A stretch of DNA of 64,000 nt from Branchipolynoe longqiensis (lineage: Eukaryota; Annelida; Polychaeta; Phyllodocida; Polynoidae): positions 83,908,027-83,972,026 of the forward strand of contig CM059187.1 in assembly GCA_030323885.1 (NCBI GenBank), given 5' to 3'. Position 1 is the stretch's first letter. Each line of letters opens with the position of its first letter. The position numbers and the translations under genes were made by a program. This document shows, one piece after another, positions 1 to 11,800 of the stretch. The notes under the pieces are model-generated. The model worked only from the letters and a program-made list of their open reading frames with translations, made no database searches and had not been told where the DNA came from.

Positions 1-1206
1 AAATGGCTTTGGATGGGATTGTGGGAGTACACACCTTCCTGATTATTTGAAGTAATGATTCTGAACAGTCCTCCCAAGTGTTTCAATCCAAAAACAAGCA
101 TATTTCAGCATTTCTTCTGGGTTTGGCAGACAGAATAAGTTGAAAGGTAACTTTGTTACCCTTAAATCTACATCAAACCTTGTTTAAACTAACTTAAACA
201 TGTATACACTGATTCTATGGCCTGTTCTCTTTTAAACTATGTTTGAATGAACGTTGTGGCTTGGTGATTTAAGGTGCCTTAGGTCGATTTGTAAAAAACG
301 ATTTAAAAATTCTATGTAATACTAGGTATGTTGGAAAAAAAATTTAAATTACCATATAGAAATGATACTCATACCATTGTAAAGAGCCAAACAAATGCTT
401 TTAAATAACACAAAGATCATGCATATTGGCCTAGTATTAAGAAAGTTATGATTTTTTATTTATTTAAAAGCGCATGTTTTTTTGTCCTGTAGTTAGACTG
501 AATCAAAGGGAATGGGTGTGACAACAGAAAACGGCCGTCGCGTAGCGCGCGGACGTGCACGTACCTACCAGTGCATGGGCTCGGCGCCAAAGTCGGGCAA
601 CCCATGGCACTTTCCCATTCAAAATTAACCATGTTCGACATATAGGAGCTTGATAATATTTGGTATATAGTGAGAAAAGACATTAATAATTGCGTCTATA
701 TGTTTTTTATTTACGTCCAAAGTGATTTTGAACCGATTTGAACATGTGAAAAGTAAGCAAATGTTTGAAATTGTGTCACAAAGGAACGAATCAACAGAAA
801 TGCAAAATTCGAAAACGTTGACATTCACAAATCTTTCCTTTATATATGGTGATCATGATTACCCAATCCCCCCAACCGTAAGCAATTGAGAAGCGATTTT
901 GATAGAGCTGTCTAGAACCGTTTGCGCTTTCCCGATCACAGCGATCGGGGACACCACGGCGGCGACGCAGCGCGTGGATGTCAACATACCTAGTAATACC
1001 ACCGATCCCCGTTTTATAAAGTGTCACAACTTCCTTTATAATTGTCACATGATATTGATTTAGGTATCATTAGAAAGGTCTTTCCAATACCTTTGCAATG
1101 ATATATTTGATGTTGGAATATGTTGACTTTGAAATTTTGTGTGGGCTATATTTCTATGTGGTTTCACCAAGTTCCCCCATACTATAGTAAAGTTTCCAGG
1201 AATTAA
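1..1206. other. Upstream flank, no gene recognised
   Basis: AT-rich sequence before the first MITE. No ORF here resembles a known protein. The segment 1021-1139 belongs to a repeat that recurs at 3773-3890 in the same orientation, both starting with GTGTCACAACTTCCTT. GC-rich patches near 530-600 and 945-985 are followed by the recurring phrase ACATACCTA or ACGTACCTA, which also appears near 1880, 3895 and 4760, so much of this flank is probably old interspersed repeat. Confidence 0.4.
1021..1139 (+). repeat. Interspersed repeat copy A (partner at 3773-3890)
   Basis: About 118 bp align at high identity with 3773-3890. Shared blocks are GTGTCACAACTTCCT, ATAATTGTCACA, ATCATTAGAAAGG and TGATGTTGGAAT (TTATGTTGGAAT in the partner). 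No terminal repeats or coding potential are seen, so the type of element is unknown. Confidence 0.6.
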
Positions 1207-1716
1207 AGCCGTGTTCACACCTGGGCGTTAACTCGCCTCATCTAGTGCGCCTAATCTAAGTCGGCTCACATTGGTCGTGTGAACCCGATGTTGAGGCGGA
1301 TTAGGGCTGAGTCACCTCATGTAGTTCGCCTCGCGTGGTGGTTTAAATGAAGCGAACTAGCTTGAGTCGACCCATAGTCGAGACCTTAGTTTGTTGACTT
1401 TTCGGTAAATTTGGTCTATGAACCTGCTAGAGGTGCACATATATTTTTTTCATCATTTATTTTTAGGGTTTCACTGCCCAGCAGAAGTTTTGACCGTTCC
1501 AAACCAATACGATTCAGTCATTACATATCTAGGTCGAACCCACACTCTCTCGTGCCGGCGTCGACGAACCCAAAATGGCGCTGGTTAGTCTGGACTTGCT
1601 CATGCGCAGATATCAATTTCCGCCTTAATCCGCTCCGTGTGTGGACACGACACTAGTTCGCCGCATCTAGTTCGCCTCATCTAGTTCGGCCTAAAGTTGT
1701 GGGTGTGAACACGGCT
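1207..1716. mobile_element. MITE, AGCCGTGTTCACAC family, copy 1
   Basis: The ends are inverted repeats: AGCCGTGTTCACAC at the left and GTGTGAACACGGCT at the right. The internal block at about 1440-1625 is the reverse complement of 25580-25770 in the second copy (shared phrases include CCCAAAATGGCGCTGGTTAG and CATGCGCAGATATC). This shows a dispersed family rather than a chance palindrome. It carries no transposase and is therefore non-autonomous. The flanking bases are TAA and TTA, so the target-site duplication is not clean for this copy. Confidence 0.75.
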
Positions 1717-2733
1717 TTAGACAAAAGAGTGAAATGAAAATCATCATAACTATTTTATTAACAAAGCTATAGAGCTAAAAAAAAGGTGTATTCAAGTCAG
1801 AATTGGAAGCGCTTCAATTCTGAACTATTTATGGTTTTCTAGACCCGTTTTAAAATTGTCGTGTGTGGTCCCTATTGTCACATACCTAGTCAGTGTGACT
1901 GTGCCTGGAACTGACCCTGGCCATCACATACATGGTCATGACTCATGGTAGTGCCAAATGTGGTTCAGTATTTATTCAAGTATCAGGAACTCTATGCTAT
2001 CCTATGAGCTGTGATAGGTGACTAGAGTTCTTAGGTATTCCAACGTGTAAAAGATGCACACCCCGCGCAGTTTCAGAATCCCGTGGTCGTGTTTGTAAAC
2101 AACGCCGCCACCCGTAACACCGTCCAGACTAAACTGCAGTGAAAATTAAATGAGAACGATCGAAGATGGCGGAAAGCTAGACCGAGCATCAAACAGGTCA
2201 GATATTTAGCATGGTTAGCAAAGCACCCATTGGAGCAACACAAATAGATATGCATGCAACTGAAACTACAAATGTCTTTGATAAGAAATGTTGATAAAAG
2301 ACACACAAAACAGTGCGCTGTGTCGCACATACCGTGAAAGCATTCAGCTTTCCGTACACTGCCCCAGAAACGTCCCACGCTTATAAGGGTCACGTGATCA
2401 AAAATAGAATACGTAACTAATAGTAGCATCATAATATGCTATCCAAAGGCATTATCTATGAAAGTAATGCCGGGATTATTAACTAGGACTGATGTTCTGA
2501 ATTGTGTTCTTATATATAATTGCATAGTCATGGGGAGGAATATAAAATCATGTGTCTACGAAAATTATTCAATATGAATGATGTGTATAACTCTGCATGA
2601 AAGTAAAGCAGGCAATATACTGATATCATCGGCAGTAGCAGATTTTGCGTTTTAATTAAACGAAGTCCGCATTGGGTTGGGTTTCTGAGAAGGCCTTGCA
2701 TATAATTTTATATTTTACGGGCCACCTTGCACA
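1717..2733 (+). promoter_or_regulatory. Region upstream of CPT1 exon 1, possible promoter/5'UTR
   Basis: No coding sequence is seen. The motif AAGATGGCGG at 2163-2172 matches the established YY1 consensus, which often lies near the start sites of TATA-less metazoan housekeeping genes. This is suggestive only. The transcription start and any non-coding first exon cannot be placed by eye. Confidence 0.25.
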
Positions 2734-2858
2734 ATGGCGGAAGCCCGAAGTGCTGTGACTGAGCCGAGAGTAGATGCACTAGAGGAAGGACTCGACGTCA
2801 AAAAGGATTTTCTGCGAGCATGGAGGAAGGCCTTTCTCCGCCGCTTTTTTCGTACAAG
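2734..2858 (+). CDS. CPT1: CPT1 exon 1 (residues 1-41, phase 2 end)
   Basis: ATG at 2734 opens [12 protein letters not shown] and runs to a segment like the vertebrate HSWKKKF region ([14 protein letters not shown]). The donor is AAG|GTGAGC. In mammalian CPT1A, Glu3 and His5 of MAEAH contribute to malonyl-CoA sensitivity. Here Glu3 is kept and position 5 is Arg. The two leftover bases AG join the A of exon 2 to make Arg42. Confidence 0.88.
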
Positions 2859-5800
2859 GTGAGCCAATGACAATTTTGACATTTAGTAACCTACTCTTGT
2901 TGTTATTACTTATATTCAAACAATGCACAAATGTAAGTTTATTACCTGTAAATATAATTAACGTATGGTTTCATTTAAGGAAATTACATAGATGCGTATT
3001 CATAGACAGGACTGAGAGGTACATGCACTGTTGCATTGCAGTCCCAAATGTAGCAGCTTCCAGCATCAACTGCTGCAGTCACAGTGATCAGTCAATCCCG
3101 TCCTCCCTCGGTCACTGGGCATCGTTACTGGCAACCAATATACGCTCTATTATGCAACTATGGTTACGTGAAAGAGGTTGAAGAGACAAAGAAAATGACA
3201 CTTAGATCATTGGCATTGCAATCCATTGACTGATTGAGAAATAAAGAAGTTAAGATTTTTTAATTAGCCAAATTATGTCCTCACAATTAACCTTAAAGTT
3301 TAATAGGCTCTCATGGTACTTCTCTCTTGCGACCTTTATTTTAGGACTACCAGGAATTCAACCATATGGATGATTTAGTTCACATTTTGCTCTACTGTTA
3401 CATCCAAAAATATTTGCTGTCCGATTTATAGAAGTGACAAAAAATCTTTATTCAAATTTATGTGTGTTTAAATCACTGGAATTCTACCTGAAGGTGAGTT
3501 TTACTAATTTTGAAATTAGTTTATTTGGTTTCTTTATATATACTTCTCTATCTTAGGATGAAATTTGGTGTTATGTGAGGACGGGAACAGTGCTTTTGAG
3601 GGCCGCTAAAAAGGTGTGTCTGTCAGTAGGTACGCAAATAACATGGCGCTTTCACGGGACTCCCTTGTTCCACGGGCTTGCGCAGAGCACTGCGGTGCGA
3701 TGGGTCACAAAATTCAAGTGCTTTTCCATTGAAACAATGGAACCAAATTAACCATAAAAAATGCGTTAGAAAGTGTCACAACTTCCTTGATAATTGTCAC
3801 AGGATGATGATTTAGATATCATTAGAAAGGACTTTACAATACCTTTGTAATGATGTATTTTATGTTGGAATCTGTTAAGTTTTAATTTTTTTGTCACATA
3901 CCTACTTAAACCAAATGAAGAGTGTGTGATCAAAACATACTGTGTTGTTAGGGAAAATAACTTTCTTATTTCTTAACGAATTCACCAAATCTTTTAAGTA
4001 TCTGAATGCCAGAAGAATTCTGTCTAGATCAATCACAAAAATCACCATTGAACAGCTGGAAATAATTATTAATAATGATCAAACATAATAATTATTAGGT
4101 TAATGCCATATTTTTGGTATTTCTTGTTTGCCATTTTGTTTTCCCATTTGCTTAAAAAAACTTTCCTCGAGCTTGTTACTACATTTCTCTTGCAAATTTC
4201 CTCATGGTATTTCACAGATACATCAATAAATACATATAGAATGGGAACTATTTGTTATAATTAGGGACCAAACCTGCTTTGGTGTGAACTTTTGGTGCTG
4301 ATTACATTTGTGTGCAATTTGCAGAATTTCTTGAGTCGCCATTTAGTTTTTCCCATTTGGCATGGTTTGCTATTAAAAGATATATAAAAAAATCCACGAG
4401 CTCGTGCTTATTTCCTCCTGGTATTTCATAGATACAACAATAAATACATGTAGAATGGGAACTATATATTTTAATTAAGGAACATACCTGGTTTGATGTA
4501 GAATTTTGGTCATGATTACTGTACAAAATCTGCTCAGATGGGGGAAATTCTTCCCCTACCAGAAATAAACTGACATTCAGAAAAATATTAACACGAGGCA
4601 ATAGATTGGGAAATCCTCTATGATGTAATGCTCATTACATATGCAAAAACATATTTCTAGCCAATCAGGAGGCAGTTATTTGGAACGATGTAATTGGGTC
4701 GACTAATAGAAAACGGAGATCGGCGTCACATGAAAATGGCGCCCGCTATGATGGCGAGTTTGGCGCACATACCTACTATTTATAGCCCAGTGGGATATAG
4801 CACTCCCGCCCGATCAATTTGCGTTCCAACTCGCCGTGACCGGACGTGCGAACGGTGAGCTCCGGTCCTCTAGAACAACCTACACTACATTACCAAAGGA
4901 TATTGCATTATTGAATATTACTAAAAGCCCAACATAGTTGGCAACCTTCTTTAAAGGTTTAGTTATGGAGAGCTGCATTTGGCAAGCTCTGGAAGTTATT
5001 CTAAAGATACATGAGGAACTATGGCGCATGCGCACATACTGCCGTACGTCTAGACCGGCAGGCTACGTATACGCGAAGCTCAATGTATTTGTCAATGTGA
5101 AATTTAAGATCTGTATATATGGTATGCCCAGATTGGCATCGGGCAATGGCAGCCAGGTCTGCCTCTTCATTACCCCCAATACCAACGTGACTGGGCACCC
5201 AACAGAAAAGAATTTTATTTTATGTGTTGTCTATTTTAATATGTATGTTTTTTTTTTTTAATTAAGGGGCTTTGCAATACATGACACACACAGGAACCAG
5301 CACAAATACTCCTAGCACCCCTAGCCAAGACGTGGGGCACTGGGGTCGGGTCGTTTTGCACACGGCAGGTGTATTTTTAGGCTCCACTTGCAGTGTTCTA
5401 TTTGAAATCCTAACGCCTCGGGAGACGCGAGTGGTCCGGACCGTCATAATCGAATACGGCCTGGGTGACAGCGCTACCGGCAAATGTGGTGGTTGTCCAA
5501 GTGCCTAATTAGGGTATAACTCATAAATTAAATAAACTCTGAATTGTATGGTTTCCTGCGATGGATATTGCAGTAGCATGGCTAAAGGAGTTTCATCTCT
5601 CTTTCAGCTGCCTACTTGTTACTTCTCTCTCTCGTCCTCAGGCACCACCCCCTCCCCCGATTTTTTAAAAGTCTTGACCCATCTATTAGGTGATCTCAGG
5701 CATTGCTTTGCCTCTCCCAATTTCACCTGTTACCTACTAACACTAGTAACAGTGACACTAATGGGGCTGTCACATTACGACGCTTCTCGCCAACGCGCGT

Positions 5801-8800
5801 CGACGTATGTGATTTTTTGGCGGAACGTCGGGATACGTCAGAAAGCGTTAGGCGCGCGTTGGTATTCGTTGATGGACGGCGACGGTCGGCAGCGCGAGTC
5901 AGGGAACCGTCGACATCGCTTGAATAACGTTATGTGAACGTTAGGCAGGCGCCGCGCGCGCGTGAGGGTAGTTCCCACAGGTTGCGCCAAACTGTTGCTT
6001 TGTTTTACATCCTAGCTACATCTAAGGTCATATCAGGACAGCGCGCCAAACTTTTTAGTTTTTTTCTCACGTCGGCCACACGCTACCAATACGTTGCGCT
6101 GACGTCAAACTTTTACCCACCACGCCGAAAAGTTAGACTTTTCTCGACTTTTTTGCGCGTTGGTAGTGCGCCGGCGAGAAGCGTCGTAATGTGACAGGGC
6201 CAGTAAATTCCGGTATAGTGGGTGTATTATATTGTGCTAAGCTATGCAGTTTATTTGGCCCTTGTTGCAATGGGTGCACAATAAACAGTTCTCAACTTAG
6301 CTTTTGAGAGGACTATGGTAATTGTGTTTGGAAAACAATGTTCTTTTGTTGATAGCTGAACAGCGTTTACATATTTGTTGACTATGGTAACAGCCATGAC
6401 CCAGTTATAAATAAGTGGTAGTGTCCTGTTATTGGCTGTAAAGCATCGTGTAATATTTCTAAAGATTGTTTGTTGTTGTTTTACATCCTAGCAACATCTA
6501 AGGTCATATCAGGACGGGTACCGACTTGTGACAGTGCGCACTCATGGCGACTTTATAGTGCTGTCCCACTGGGAAACCAGGCCACCGGCACCATGACCTG
6601 GTATCCCACTCAGTCACATTATCCTGACACTGAGCACACCAGTCCTTGCCCTATCCTAATAATGCCGAGCGCCTGGCTAGGAAGCGACAAGTATCAATTT
6701 TAAAGTCATTGGTTTGACTAAAGAAGGCAGCCGCGGCTAACAGAATGCTTTAGTGGTTATGGTTTGCATAGTAAAATATGTATACAGTAAAACCTCACTA
6801 ACCGACCCCTCCACATATCGACCACTCCCCTATATCGATCGCTTTATATGGGTCCCAACAATACCATTGTTACCATATTCTAACTCCTTGAATCGACTAC
6901 CTCCCTAAACGGACCACTTAAAGTCGGTCCCAAGGTCGGTCGATTTAGAGAGGTTTTACTGTAGTTACTGGTTATTTTTAGATTGAACAAGCACCAATAA
7001 TTTAGTGGTGTTTGAGTCTCATGAACATCTTATTCGTCGATGATTATTGGTGAAATTGGCTTTAATTACAAGTAACATTCACAATATGGATATGTGTGCT
7101 CTATTTTCAGAAACTTGATACGGAATGGCATGTGGCCAACGTCTCTTTGGAACCTGGGGGTGACCGTTTCACTTTTCTCACTGCTACAAGTGGGTGACTG
7201 GCACTGGGCCAAACCCATTAATTCCCGACTCGCCTACATCGGCAACGTGCTCTGCATTAGTCAGTGTGAGTATTACTTGAAAGGATATATCTAGCAGGAA
7301 TAAATCAAGTTGCATAATCTGGTTTTGGGTTTCTGCCATATTTATTTAGATTTTACCTCGGTACTAAGCCTCTGGCTGCTCGAGGTCGAGGGAGAAGGAA
7401 GCAACATCCGGGTACAACAATTAGCATAATCCGCTTAATACGACAACACGTTTAAGCTTTCACCAATTCTAATTACCGAGGATTTACCGATTTCTACAGT
7501 AAGTACCTATACAGAAGTGAGATATATTGTGTTTAAAGCTTTGTAGCACAATTTGTCACAGATACTAGAGTAGTATTCACTATTTTACGTAGTTAAATGT
7601 ATCTTTGGTGCCGTAGAGATTGAGGCATCCATTTTATTTTTGCCGCCCGTTGCCGAACGGAGAGACAGGTTGGCGGGAGCCATTGCGTCGCTTAGTGTTA
7701 GATTGCCGCCCGTTGCTGAACGGAGAGACATGTTGGCTGGTGCCATTTCGTCGTTAGATAGTTTTTTCTGAGGCGTACCTCCGAGTGACATAATATTTTC
7801 TCCGTTTCGTTGATGTAGAAATCACGGGAAGGAGAAGTGTATGTCACGGAGAGCGTGGGCGGGTTCCTACACTGGTCCCGACCCCTCGATCGGTTTTCGT
7901 CTCGGGGCACCGAGCGATGCACGGTCGATATGCCATTAGCTTCTCACGCCTGGTTTAATCGGTGTAAATACGGTTTAAACCCAAATTTAGTAGTGCGGCA
8001 GGCACGGTATATGTGCTGCAAGCACGTTTGCACTGTTCTACGTGTTCTAGTGCTCCTTGAGTGCGTTCTAATTCATTTGTTTGGATTTCAGACGACTCGA
8101 GATGGCTACGAGGCGGAGTAGTAAAGGTGCATCACACGCTTCAAGTGACGGTGACGCGACCCCTGCACGCGAGTCGGCTCCATCACGGGACCGCTCGCCT
8201 GAGGCAGGGCTCTCCCAATGAGCTTGTTGAACCACTTAGACACATTTTCCAAAAATCACTAAACCAAAGAAAACTTCCTCACCCATGGAAGGATGGACAT
8301 GTAGCTCCCATCTTCAAAAAGGGTAACAGAAGTGATCCAGGAAACTATAGGCCAATCAGTCTAACATCTGTAGTGTGTAGGTTGCTGGAATCAATAATAA
8401 GAGATTCTATCATGGCTCATCTTGTCGAAAACAACCTCCTATCAACACAGCAGCATGGCTTTGTGCAAGGAAGATCTTGTACGACCCAACTACTGGCATG
8501 TATGGATGAGTGGACCCGCGTTATTGATGACTTTGGAGATCTGGATGCTATTTATCTAGATTTCCAAAAAGCATTCGACACTGTTCCACACCAGCGACTG
8601 CTAAAAAAACTGCATGGCTATGGCATAAGAGGAGATGTCCTACACTGGATAAAGGATTTTCTGAGCAACAGAAGACAGCGAGTCATTGTAAATGGCAAAC
8701 CATCAGGATGGTGCTCGGTGAAAAGCGGAATACCTCAGGGCAGCGTGCTTGGACCAGTCTTATTTGTGATATATATCAATGACTTACCAGAGGTTGTACA

Positions 8801-11800
8801 TTCTATGGTCCAAATGTTTGCTGACGATACCAAAGTATTCCGCCGTATGGAGAAAGGTAGTGACTCACGGGACTTGCAGAAGGACCTCAACAACATGCAG
8901 AAGTGGTCAAGTGATTGGCAGCTGAAGTTTAATGCTTCAAAATGCAAAGTGATGCACTTAGGGGGCAAAAACAGCAAGCACATCTATGTAATGAACGATG
9001 GTGTGAATAATGTTCCGCTCTCCGAAACAATGATAGAAAAGGACTTGGGTGTCAAGGTGGACAACAAACTGACATTCAGCGACCACATCCAGGAAGCCGC
9101 CAACAGAGCTAATGGAATACTGGCTATCATTCGAAGATCGTACACATACCTAGACGAGGATGTTGTACGCAGACTGTACACATCCCTTGCACGTCCACTT
9201 TTGGAATATGGAAATGTTGTGTGGTCACCACTCTACAGGAAGGATGCTGAGTCAATTGAGAGGATCCAAAGAAGGGCAACGAAGCTTGTACATGGATTCG
9301 ATGCAATACCCTATGAACAACGTATGCGTCATTTGAAGATCCCAAGCATGTACTACAGACGGGCCCGGGGGGATATGATTGAAGTATTCAAATATCTCCA
9401 TGGTATCTACAAGACAGGCGGCCCCCTTATCAGAGACTCCAACACCAGGACCAGAGGGCACTCCCTGAAGCTGAGGAAGCGGTACTCCAGACTGGATCTG
9501 CGACACAACTTTTTCGGCTTTAGGGTGGTTGACCTGTGGAATGACCTGCCGGAGAGTGTCATAGCAGCGGAGTCGGTGAACTGCTTCAAGTCCCGACTGG
9601 ATGCATACTGGTCAAGCATTACATATATCTTGGAGCCAGTGACAGTTGCTACGATTGACCACATCTGAAGAACTGTCTCCATTTCAATTAATTAAGAGCG
9701 GCTAACAGGTCCAAGGCCTATTATAGCTGTATCCTATTGATTGATTGATTGGAATGGCTTATCGCGGACCGGTCGCTTGAGTCAGGGGGGCCGTCCGGTC
9801 GGTGCCTCGGAGCAGATGGTGAGGCTCATACGGGAACAGCTACAGGAGCTTCTCCCGTTACCGCGGCATAAGGCTCCCACAAAGGAATATTCGACGGAGC
9901 AGTCTGAGTGGGAGGACTTGTCGGATGATCAAACTACCGACTCGGAGGTGGTTTTGGGTAAAAAGCGTAAGCGGGCCAAGAAAGATTCCTCAGGGGATGA
10001 GTATTATAGGGCAAGGAATAAGAGTAAGAAGGTCAAGAGAACGAAGAAGAAGTCGAAATCCAAGAAAAAGAGGGCTAAATCTTCTTCGTCGGAATCATCC
10101 AATGATTCCACCCCTACGGAGTCGGAGTCAGATGAACCGCATGCTGGTGCATTTGCGGACATCACGGAGCAGGTTAAGAAAAAGATCAAGGCGGTCAAAA
10201 AGAGAAGAATTAACACTTGCTCCCTTATGCGTCAGAATTTGAGGGGACATTTTGATTCCTTCAAACCTATTGAGACGCTCACTAAGTTCGCACCCAAGTA
10301 TACGGGTATTAAAGGGATCCCGCAGGCTACTATCAAGGAGATGGACGAGGATGTTATTATGAGCGAGGAACGTAAGAAGTGGGAGACATGTCTTCACAAC
10401 GCCCATAAGGGGGTGTTGATTGCGCTTGCCGCCATCATGCCGGTGGCTAACCGTATGATGGTGGGGAATAAGTTTACCACGGTCACCCCTGATATGAACT
10501 CGGCTATTGCCGCTCTTACCGCGACAAGTAATTACCTCTCCTACCGTAGGTTCGAGAATGTGTTTAAGTCAGTTACTACTGATGCTGGGAAACAGGTGGC
10601 ACGATCTAAGAAGGTTGTTGACAATGACGGAAAAGAATACACCCTCTTCTTGCCGCCTAAACCGGTCAAAGGCAAGCCTCTGGACCAAAACAAGATGTTT
10701 GGTGGTCAGCTGCAATACCTCTTCAAACAAGTAGAAACGGCGGCGAAACAGTCAAAGCATCTGGACGGGAAGAAGGATTTGAACCTGGCCAAGTTTAAGA
10801 AATCCAGGGCGGATTTTCGAGGGCGGCGGTCCGGACTACCGGGCAGCCGTTTCATGAACAGAAACCAAGGCTACCTGCCGAGGGGAAGAGGCCAGAGGAA
10901 CCAGTACGGCTGGAACGATGGGAATCGACCCTTCAAGCGGGACACTCCCTCACAGAGGCCGTTCCCCAAGCCAGGGAACAAGTAGAGCCTGCAACACAGA
11001 CCAGTGTAAGCATGTTTAGAGCTGGCAATATTGCTTACAATGTTAGTGAGTGGGAACAGTTAACTACTGACCAGACGGTTCTGGAGATAGTTACAGGGCT
11101 TAGAATTCCCTTTATAGAAATCCCAGTGCAGACAAAAGTTCCCTTTCCTTACCGTTTTGCTTTAGCACAAGTAGCGTTAGATCGAGAAGTTATGAAATTT
11201 ATAGCTAAGGGTATTGTTATGACAGCACAGCATACTGACGGAGAATATATTTCGAATATATTCTCCAGACCAAAGCCAAATGGCGAAGTCAGGATAATTC
11301 TGGACTTAACCATACTTAATGAGTTGTTGGTTTATAAACATTTTAAAATGTTTTCGTTAGAGACAGCACGCGATCTGGTTATGCAGGATGCTTGGTTGGC
11401 AAGTGTGGACCTAAAAGATGCCTATTACACTGTCCCAATTTGTGAGGGACACCGAAAATTTCTTCGTTTCTTTTGGCGGAATCAATTGTTCCAATTTACT
11501 TGTTTACCCAATGGTCTAGCTTGTGCGCCAAGGTTTTTCACAAAATTGTTGAAACCCGTCTTTGCTGAGATGGCAAAGAAAGGACACGTTATGTTCCCTT
11601 ACATTGATGATTCATTTATAGTAGCACGCACAGCAATTGACTGCCAATTGGCAATTAATGATTTGTGTAATTCTCTAACCGATTTAGGGTTTTATGTCCA
11701 CAATATTAAGTCGATTCTCACTCCTACCAAAAATCTAAAATTTCTGGGGTTTTTCATTAACACGAAAGATATGACTATCACCCTGACGTCGGACAAGGTT

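Larger units (their letters stand above)
2859..7110 (+). other. CPT1 intron 1
   Basis: 4.25 kb. Besides the repeats listed separately, 2867-3770 and 4560-5760 show no recognisable gene. ORFs there (for example near 2867-3181, 4938-5261 and 5272-5508) lack known motifs and look like chance. Confidence 0.8.
8102..10985 (+). pseudogene. DIRS element 1 gag-like ORF, split by a LINE
   Basis: The N-terminal piece begins at ATG 8102 ([11 protein letters not shown]) and is homologous to [11 protein letters not shown] of element 2. It is interrupted near 8210. The remainder resumes after the LINE near 9766 and runs to TAG at 10985. It is rich in Lys and Ser ([17 protein letters not shown]), then has a conserved globular region with [17 protein letters not shown] and [10 protein letters not shown], and a basic, Arg/Gly-rich tail. 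This is the expected character of a DIRS ORF1 that would bind RNA in a particle. The two halves are offset by one frame at a G run near 9783-9790. Confidence 0.85.

Noticed and set aside
2073..2432. 119-codon minus-strand ORF upstream of CPT1
   Set aside because: No family motif and ordinary composition; probably chance, although a divergent transcript from the CPT1 promoter cannot be excluded.
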